Shown in pieces: positions 6,543 through 9,872 of a stretch of 9,872 nt of DNA; within the stretch, counting starts at the first letter, position 1, and every line of letters begins with the position of its first letter. The DNA is from Actinomycetospora sp. (GTDB taxonomy: Bacteria > Actinomycetota > Actinomycetes > Mycobacteriales > Pseudonocardiaceae): contig JAICLN010000132.1 in assembly GCA_025925615.1 (NCBI GenBank), positions 1 to 9,872 on the forward strand, in the 5' to 3' direction. The position numbers and the translations under genes were made by a program. The notes under the pieces were generated by a model, which was given only the letters and a program-made list of their open reading frames with translations, was not told where the DNA came from and made no database searches.

Positions 6543-7183
6543 CCGAGCTCGTGCTCGTGCGCCACGGGGAGACCGAGTGGCACGCCGGGAACCGGTACGC
6601 GGGGCGCTCCGACGTCGCGCTGACCCCCCGCGGGAAGGCCCACGCCGAGGAGCTCGCGCAGTGGGCGGCCGGGGCCGGCCTGGACGCGATCCTCTGCTCG
6701 CCGCTCTCCCGCACCCGGGCGACGGCGGCCCCCGCGGCCGCGGCGACGGGTCTCGACGCCGTGGTCGACGACCGGCTGATCGAGGTCGACTTCGGGGCGG
6801 GCGAGGGCCTGACGCGGGCCGAGATGGCCGAGGAGTTCCCCGAGGGCCTCGCGGCGTTCCTCGCCGCGCCCGCGTCGTGCCCGCTGCCCGGCGGCGAGCC
6901 CGGAGCGGACGCGGTCGCCCGCGCGCGGCCGGCGCTCGACGACGCCTGCCGCGCCTGGCCGGGACGGGTGCTGGTCGTCGCGCACCAGACGCTGCTGCGG
7001 CTGCTGCTCTGCGACCTCCTCGGGCTCCCGCTCGACCACTACCGGACGGTCTTCCCGCGGCTGGAACCGGTGGCCCGCACCGTCGTCGTGGTCGGGGGCG
7101 CCGGACCGGCCGGATTGCGTAGCCTCAACGCGGCGGGGCCCGCCGGGGTGCCCCCGACGGAGGAGCCTCGATGGCGCAGGTGA
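6539..7183 (+). CDS. Histidine phosphatase (phosphoglycerate mutase-like)
   Basis: A 214-residue cytoplasmic phosphatase of the GpmB/CobC-like branch. It starts VTELVLVRHGETEW, with Arg8-His9-Gly10 (His9 is the phosphorylated residue), SPLSR (54-58), the acid/base Glu82 in the R-L-I-E-V-D-F-G segment (79-86), and the second catalytic His149 in VVAHQTLLRLLLC (146-158). All catalytic residues are present. GTG 6539 overlaps the kinase TGA as GTGA; a GTG two codons earlier (6533) is also possible. The last 13 bases overlap the SRPBCC gene, and the C-terminal tail after about residue 190 is Gly/Pro-rich and unconserved-looking. Coupling to a sugar kinase suggests a sugar-phosphate substrate, perhaps a damaged or surplus product. 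True phosphoglycerate mutase is unlikely at this size and with this sequence. Confidence 0.88.
   Translation: MTELVLVRHGETEWHAGNRYAGRSDVALTPRGKAHAEELAQWAAGAGLDAILCSPLSRTRATAAPAAAATGLDAVVDDRLIEVDFGAGEGLTRAEMAEEFPEGLAAFLAAPASCPLPGGEPGADAVARARPALDDACRAWPGRVLVVAHQTLLRLLLCDLLGLPLDHYRTVFPRLEPVARTVVVVGGAGPAGLRSLNAAGPAGVPPTEEPRWRR
7120..7125 (+). promoter_or_regulatory. Weak candidate -10 box for the SRPBCC gene
   Basis: TAGCCT, a TANNNT match, lies inside the 3' end of the histidine phosphatase gene, 45 bases before the SRPBCC start. It would allow the SRPBCC gene to be transcribed apart from the polyol operon. No -35 box is visible and such hexamers are common, so support is weak. Confidence 0.25.
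7159..7165 (+). promoter_or_regulatory. Ribosome binding site of the SRPBCC gene
   Basis: GGAGGAG ends five bases ahead of ATG 7171 and fixes that start, even though the gene then begins 13 bases inside the preceding phosphatase gene. Confidence 0.75.
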
Positions 7184-7635
7184 GGGCCCTGGCCCGCCGT
7201 ACGATCGCCGCCGACCCCGCGAAGGTGCTGGCGGCGCTGGCGGACTACCGGGAGGTCCGTCCCTCGATCCTGACCGAGCACTACCGCGACTACCGCGTGG
7301 AGTCCGGGGGCGACGGCGCCGGGACCGTCGTGCACTGGGTGCTGCAGGCGACGTCGAAGCGCCAGCGCGACCAGCTCCTCGAGGTCTCGACCGCCCCCGG
7401 GGGTGGCGTCGTCGAGACCGACCGCAACTCCAGCATGGTGACCACCTGGCGCGTCCGGCCCGAGGGCCCGGCCGCCGCGACGGTGGAGGTCGAGACCCGC
7501 TGGAACGGTGCGGGCGGCGTCGGCGGCTTCTTCGAGCGGATGTTCGCGCCGAAGGGCCTGCAGCGCATCCACGGCGCCGTGCTCGAGAACCTCGAGCGCC
7601 GGGTCGTCCCCGGCGGGCAGCGCAGCGCCGGGTAG
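7171..7635 (+). CDS. SRPBCC-fold (START/polyketide cyclase-like) protein
   Basis: A 154-residue soluble protein with the layout of the SRPBCC superfamily: a first strand and helix around RTIAADPAKVLAALADYREVRPS, alternating amphipathic strands (about 50-105, including VVHWVLQA and TTWRVRPEG), and a long C-terminal helix (about 118-147, GGFFERMFAPKGLQRIHGAVLENLERRV) that normally closes over a hydrophobic pocket. Members bind or modify lipids, polyketides or other hydrophobic ligands, or have no known role; no catalytic residues can be assigned here. It overlaps the phosphatase gene by 13 bp but has its own strong ribosome site, so it may or may not belong functionally to the polyol operon. 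It converges on the VOC/NTF2 gene with only 17 bp between the stops. Confidence 0.8.
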   Translation: MAQVRALARRTIAADPAKVLAALADYREVRPSILTEHYRDYRVESGGDGAGTVVHWVLQATSKRQRDQLLEVSTAPGGGVVETDRNSSMVTTWRVRPEGPAAATVEVETRWNGAGGVGGFFERMFAPKGLQRIHGAVLENLERRVVPGGQRSAG

Positions 7636-7652
7636 TCGTCAGGCCGGGGGGA

Positions 7653-8333
7653 TCACTCCAGCGCCGCGCCGAAGTAGACCTGGGTCTCGACGACGCGCCC
7701 GTCGCGCACCGTCAGGACCTCGGTGTTGCGGTGCCGGGCACCGCTGCGGAGCTCGTAGACGTAGCGCACGAAGACCTCGCCGGGGGAGACCTCGACGACG
7801 TCGACGAGGTCCTGGGTCCGCACCCGGTCCGCCGTCGGGAAGCAGCGGCGCAGCCACTCGTCCCGCCCGATCGGCTCGTCCTGCGGGCTGGTGAACACGA
7901 AGTCCTCGCCGAGCAGGGCGGTCGCCGCCGCGGCGTCCTGGGCGAGGTAGGCCGCGAAGAGCGCGCGCACGGTGCTCGCCGGTGTCTGCGGCGTGATCTC
8001 CTCGACCAGGGTGATCTGGGTGCCCTCCGGGTCGGAGAAGGTCACCGCGTGGATGAAGTCCGGCACGGTCCACACCTCGGGTACCGCGACGCCGGCGAGG
8101 AGCATGCGGTCCCGCTCGGCGCGCACGTCGCCGACGGCCAGCGTCACCGAGGACGACCCGGCGCGCGAGGCGTCCTCGACCAGCTGCAGCGCACCACCGC
8201 CGGGCACGTGCCACTCGGCACACCCGGGCATCGGCACGCGGTCGGGCCGCCGGTCGAACACCGTCGTCCAGAAGTCCTGCGATCCCGCCCAGTCCTTGAC
8301 CAGGACCCCGGCGAGCACGTTCGTCGTCGTCAT
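7653..8333 (-). CDS. VOC (glyoxalase-like) and NTF2/SnoaL-like fusion protein
   Basis: A 226-residue protein with two small domains. Residues 1-112 are a vicinal-oxygen-chelate fold: an LAGVLVKDWAGSQDFWTTVFD opening, a W-H-V-P-G-G-G-A-L-Q-L segment (41-51) and the characteristic F-S-D-P-E-G-T-Q-I-T-L-V closing strand (99-110). Residues 119-224 resemble SnoaL/NTF2-like proteins: TVRALFAAYLAQDAAAATALLGEDFVFTSP, then curved strands ending EVLTVRDGRVVETQVYFG. The metal-binding His/Glu set of true glyoxalase I is not evident, so binding or resistance functions are as likely as catalysis. ATG 8333 is chosen because GAGGAGAG precedes it (8344-8337) and the VOC fold begins right there; the frame stays open further upstream without domain sense. 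Function unknown. Confidence 0.85.
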   Translation of the reverse strand: MTTTNVLAGVLVKDWAGSQDFWTTVFDRRPDRVPMPGCAEWHVPGGGALQLVEDASRAGSSSVTLAVGDVRAERDRMLLAGVAVPEVWTVPDFIHAVTFSDPEGTQITLVEEITPQTPASTVRALFAAYLAQDAAAATALLGEDFVFTSPQDEPIGRDEWLRRCFPTADRVRTQDLVDVVEVSPGEVFVRYVYELRSGARHRNTEVLTVRDGRVVETQVYFGAALE

Positions 8334-8362
8334 GAGCTCTCCTCGGTCGCGGAAGTACTGAA

Positions 8363-8393
8363 AACGTACCAACAAGTCCTCGGGAAGAGTCAA
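8363..8393 (-). promoter_or_regulatory. Candidate promoter of the VOC/NTF2 gene
   Basis: On the minus strand TTGACT (8393-8388) is followed after 19 bases by TACGTT (8368-8363). Transcription would start near 8356, about 22 bases before the ATG, leaving room for the GAGGAGAG ribosome site. The spacing is slightly long. A GTAC-N7-GTAC symmetry (8355-8369) overlaps the -10 box and could be a regulator site, though it is short. Confidence 0.4.
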
Positions 8394-8407
8394 CCCTGCG
8401 GGTCCGA

Positions 8408-8413
8408 TAGGCT
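8408..8413 (+). promoter_or_regulatory. Candidate -10 box of the small membrane protein gene (leaderless)
   Basis: TAGGCT, a TANNNT hexamer, ends seven bases before ATG 8421. There is no Shine-Dalgarno sequence in between (GGGCGC only). This is the arrangement seen in actinobacterial leaderless mRNAs, where transcription starts at the A of the start codon. No clear -35 box is visible. Confidence 0.45.
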
Positions 8414-8420
8414 CGGGCGC

Positions 8421-8648
8421 ATGGTGGAACGGCTCGCGGCGCGGCTCGGCATCTCGCAGATGCGTCTGCTGATCGGCGGCTGGGTCCTCGCCGCGGTCCT
8501 GCTGCTCGCCGGTCTGGTGCTCGTCCTGCGCGGTTCGACGATCGTCGGCGCCGTCGTCTTCTTCCTCGGCGTCGTCGCCTCGATGACCGTGGCCGTCAAC
8601 CTCCTGCGCCTCCGGGCCGGTGAGCACGCCCTCGAACGGCCCGAATAG
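8421..8648 (+). CDS. Small two-helix membrane protein of unknown function
   Basis: A 75-residue protein that I do not recognise. It has a basic N-terminus (MVERLAARLGISQMR), two hydrophobic segments at about 16-37 (LLIGGWVLAAVLLLAGLVLVL) and 41-62 (IVGAVVFFLGVVASMTVAVNLL) joined by a short R-G-S-T turn, and a charged tail (RLRAGEHALERPE). It therefore looks like an inner-membrane helical hairpin. The third-position GC content and the clean TANNNT box seven bases ahead of the ATG support a real gene. It is divergent from the VOC/NTF2 gene (87 bp between starts) and convergent with the cyclase gene. No pathway can be assigned. Confidence 0.7.
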   Translation: MVERLAARLGISQMRLLIGGWVLAAVLLLAGLVLVLRGSTIVGAVVFFLGVVASMTVAVNLLRLRAGEHALERPE

Positions 8649-8743
8649 CACTCCACTGGGTGAACTCATGTGGTGATCGAGGGTTTTCGCTGGACGCGGA
8701 CGTGTTCCGTGCCTCACCGTTGTCCCACCGACGGACGGTTGGT

Positions 8744-8766
8744 GTCGGTGTTCGGGGAACACCGAC
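8744..8766. terminator. Perfect 10-bp hairpin, probable bidirectional terminator
   Basis: GTCGGTGTTC (8744-8753) and GAACACCGAC (8757-8766) are perfect reverse complements around a GGG loop. The hairpin lies between two convergent genes, where a terminator is expected. No T-tract follows on either strand, as is common for high-GC actinobacteria. An outer pair, CCACCGAC (8725-8732) with GTCGGTGG (8774-8781), encloses it, so the whole 8725-8781 segment can fold as a stem around the inner hairpin. The rest of the 8649-8855 spacer shows nothing else I can name. Confidence 0.65.
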
Positions 8767-8855
8767 TGCCGAGGTCGGTGGCGGTCGCTGGGGAGCGGAC
8801 CGCCGCCGGCCCCGGCTCCTCGGCTCCCGTGCTCCCGTGACGTCGCCCGGGAGGA

Positions 8856-9872
8856 TCAGGTCCCGGTCACCCGGTAGAGCCGCTGCGCCCCGCGGATGCC
8901 CTTGAACCGCCGCGGCGCCGCGACCCGCCACCGGAACTCGGCGTCCGGACCGATCTGGCCGACGACGGCATCGTGCACCGCCGCGGTCACCACGACCTGG
9001 CCGGGCCTCGCCGTCGTCGTGACCCGCGAGGCGAGGTTGACCGGCGGGCCGAACCAGTCGCCGGCGCGGGGCACCCCGACCCCCGTCGCGAGCCCGACCC
9101 GCACGGCCGGGCGCCCGTCGTCGGCCTCCGCCCAGCGCCGCGCGAGCTCCACCGCCGCCCGGACCAGCGCGACGGTGTCCGAGGACACCAGCATCACCGC
9201 GTCGCCGATCGTCTTCGCGAGCCGGACGGGACGGACCACGACCTCGGTCGCGCACTCCGCGAGCTGCTCGGCGACGTCCGAGAGCTCGGTCGCCGACACG
9301 TTCTCGCCGAGGTCGGTGAACCCCACCAGGTCGGCGAAGCACACCGCCATCTCCTGCGCGCCCTGCATCCGGCCGGACGAGGAGCCCTCGACCGCGACGG
9401 CGTGGGAACGGATGCGGTCCGCGAGGGCGACCGCCACCAGGTGGGTCAGGTGCAGGGCGTCCTGCTCGGCGAACCGGCGGGCCTCGATGGCGTACCGCAG
9501 CGCCGTCTCCGGCTCGGGCTCGCCCGCCGCGAGCAGCGCCTCCCCGATGAGGGAGCCCAGCGCGTCGGCCATGTTCAGCACGCCCCGCCCGATCGCGCGG
9601 ACCACCGGCAACATCTCGTCGTCGCCGAACCCGAGCGCCCGGTAGCCCTCGATCCGCTGGGCGATCTCGGCGTCCTCGTCGGTGTAGATCTCCTCGTCGG
9701 GATCGGCCGACACCGGGCGGCCCAGGGCCCGGAACCACTTCGCGATGATCTCCTGGTCCTGCCCGGTGTGCGCGCAGATCGAGGTCATCGACCAGCCGTC
9801 CTCAGGGTCGAGCGTGCGCTCGAGCAGCAGCAGCCCCAGGCGGTCGGCCTCGATCGCCTCCCGCATCGTCTC
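8856..9872 (-). CDS. Class III adenylate cyclase, Rv1264-like (partial, N-terminus beyond right edge)
   Basis: A cytoplasmic adenylate cyclase making cAMP from ATP. Numbered from ATG 9866 (336 residues), the N-terminal part (about 1-160) is all-helical with a MerR-like segment (about 27-78), like the autoinhibitory regulatory domain of Mycobacterium tuberculosis Rv1264, whose cyclase is pH-responsive. The catalytic domain (about 172-334) has every class III residue: metal ligands Asp179 (CFADLVGFT) and Asp222 (KTIGDAVM), adenine-selecting Lys218 and Asp270 (RAGDWFG), and transition-state Asn277 and Arg281 (VNLASR). The spacing D-7-N-4-R matches Rv1264 as I recall it. The frame is open to the window edge (GAG ACG before the ATG) and the visible N-terminus matches an internal part of Rv1264, so about 40-50 residues are probably missing. 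A single catalytic domain implies a homodimer. No neighbour explains its signal input. Confidence 0.9.
   Translation of the reverse strand, partial: ETMREAIEADRLGLLLLERTLDPEDGWSMTSICAHTGQDQEIIAKWFRALGRPVSADPDEEIYTDEDAEIAQRIEGYRALGFGDDEMLPVVRAIGRGVLNMADALGSLIGEALLAAGEPEPETALRYAIEARRFAEQDALHLTHLVAVALADRIRSHAVAVEGSSSGRMQGAQEMAVCFADLVGFTDLGENVSATELSDVAEQLAECATEVVVRPVRLAKTIGDAVMLVSSDTVALVRAAVELARRWAEADDGRPAVRVGLATGVGVPRAGDWFGPPVNLASRVTTTARPGQVVVTAAVHDAVVGQIGPDAEFRWRVAAPRRFKGIRGAQRLYRVTGT

Noticed and set aside
3755..7183. A 1142-codon open frame on the plus strand running under the transporter and FGGY kinase genes.
   Set aside because: Arg/Gly/Pro-rich translation without domains, a typical stop-free shadow in high-GC DNA. 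Only its last 645 bases (6539-7183) are a real gene, the histidine phosphatase.
8355..8369. GTAC-N7-GTAC symmetry as a defined operator.
   Set aside because: GTAC is self-complementary, so the symmetry is weak evidence. There is only one copy and no neighbouring regulator gene to link it to; it is mentioned only as part of the promoter entry.
8334..8762. N-terminal extension of the VOC/NTF2 protein to an ATG at 8762.
   Set aside because: The extension has no fold and runs antisense through the small membrane protein gene and the hairpin. The ATG at 8333 has a good ribosome site and coincides with the start of the VOC domain.
1..9872. CRISPR arrays, transfer or ribosomal RNA genes, transposases, integrases and toxin-antitoxin pairs.
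   Set aside because: I looked for regular repeats, tRNA-like folds and the usual protein motifs on both strands and saw none.

Overview
The window is about 9.9 kb of very GC-rich DNA. Its codons end almost always in G or C, GTG starts are common, and neighbouring genes overlap by ATGA/GTGA. This points to a high-GC actinobacterium; Pseudonocardiaceae (Pseudonocardia or a relative) is my guess from gene content, not a proof. There are no RNA genes, insertion sequences, CRISPR arrays or phage genes, and no gene-free stretch above 300 bases.

Left part (1-7183) is a sugar-alcohol/ketose catabolic locus built as two divergent arms around a DeoR-family regulator. The minus arm (2689 down to the left edge) is HAD phosphatase -> DhaK-DhaL fusion kinase -> RpiB-family isomerase, joined by two 4-bp ATGA overlaps. 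The isomerase has the D-S-A-G phosphate-loop variant I associate with the erythritol-pathway isomerases EryI/DerI, so the DhaK-DhaL protein is probably an erythrulose kinase rather than a glycerol-pathway dihydroxyacetone kinase. The plus arm is DeoR regulator -> polyol-permease-type MFS transporter -> FGGY kinase of the SePSK/AtXK-1 (D-ribulokinase-like) type -> histidine phosphatase, with a 3-bp gap and then a 4-bp GTGA overlap. A 13-base AT-rich motif (11 of 13 identical) lies both in the divergent promoter and ahead of the transporter gene; it is the best candidate for the DeoR operator. The likely flow is polyol uptake, oxidation to a ketose by a dehydrogenase not in this window, phosphorylation by one or both kinases, then isomerisation towards the pentose phosphate pathway. 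Each kinase gene is translationally coupled to an unrelated phosphatase gene.

Right part (7171-9872) is a set of ordinary, apparently unrelated genes: an SRPBCC-fold protein overlapping the phosphatase gene; a convergent VOC/NTF2-like fusion protein; a 75-residue two-helix membrane protein that looks leaderless; a 207-bp convergent spacer with a nested hairpin; and a class III adenylate cyclase of the Rv1264 type, cut by the right edge.

The points most worth checking are the shared operator motif, the composite tetritol/pentitol pathway with two kinases and two phosphatases, and a sharply localised patch of atypical codons exactly at the DhaK-DhaL domain seam.
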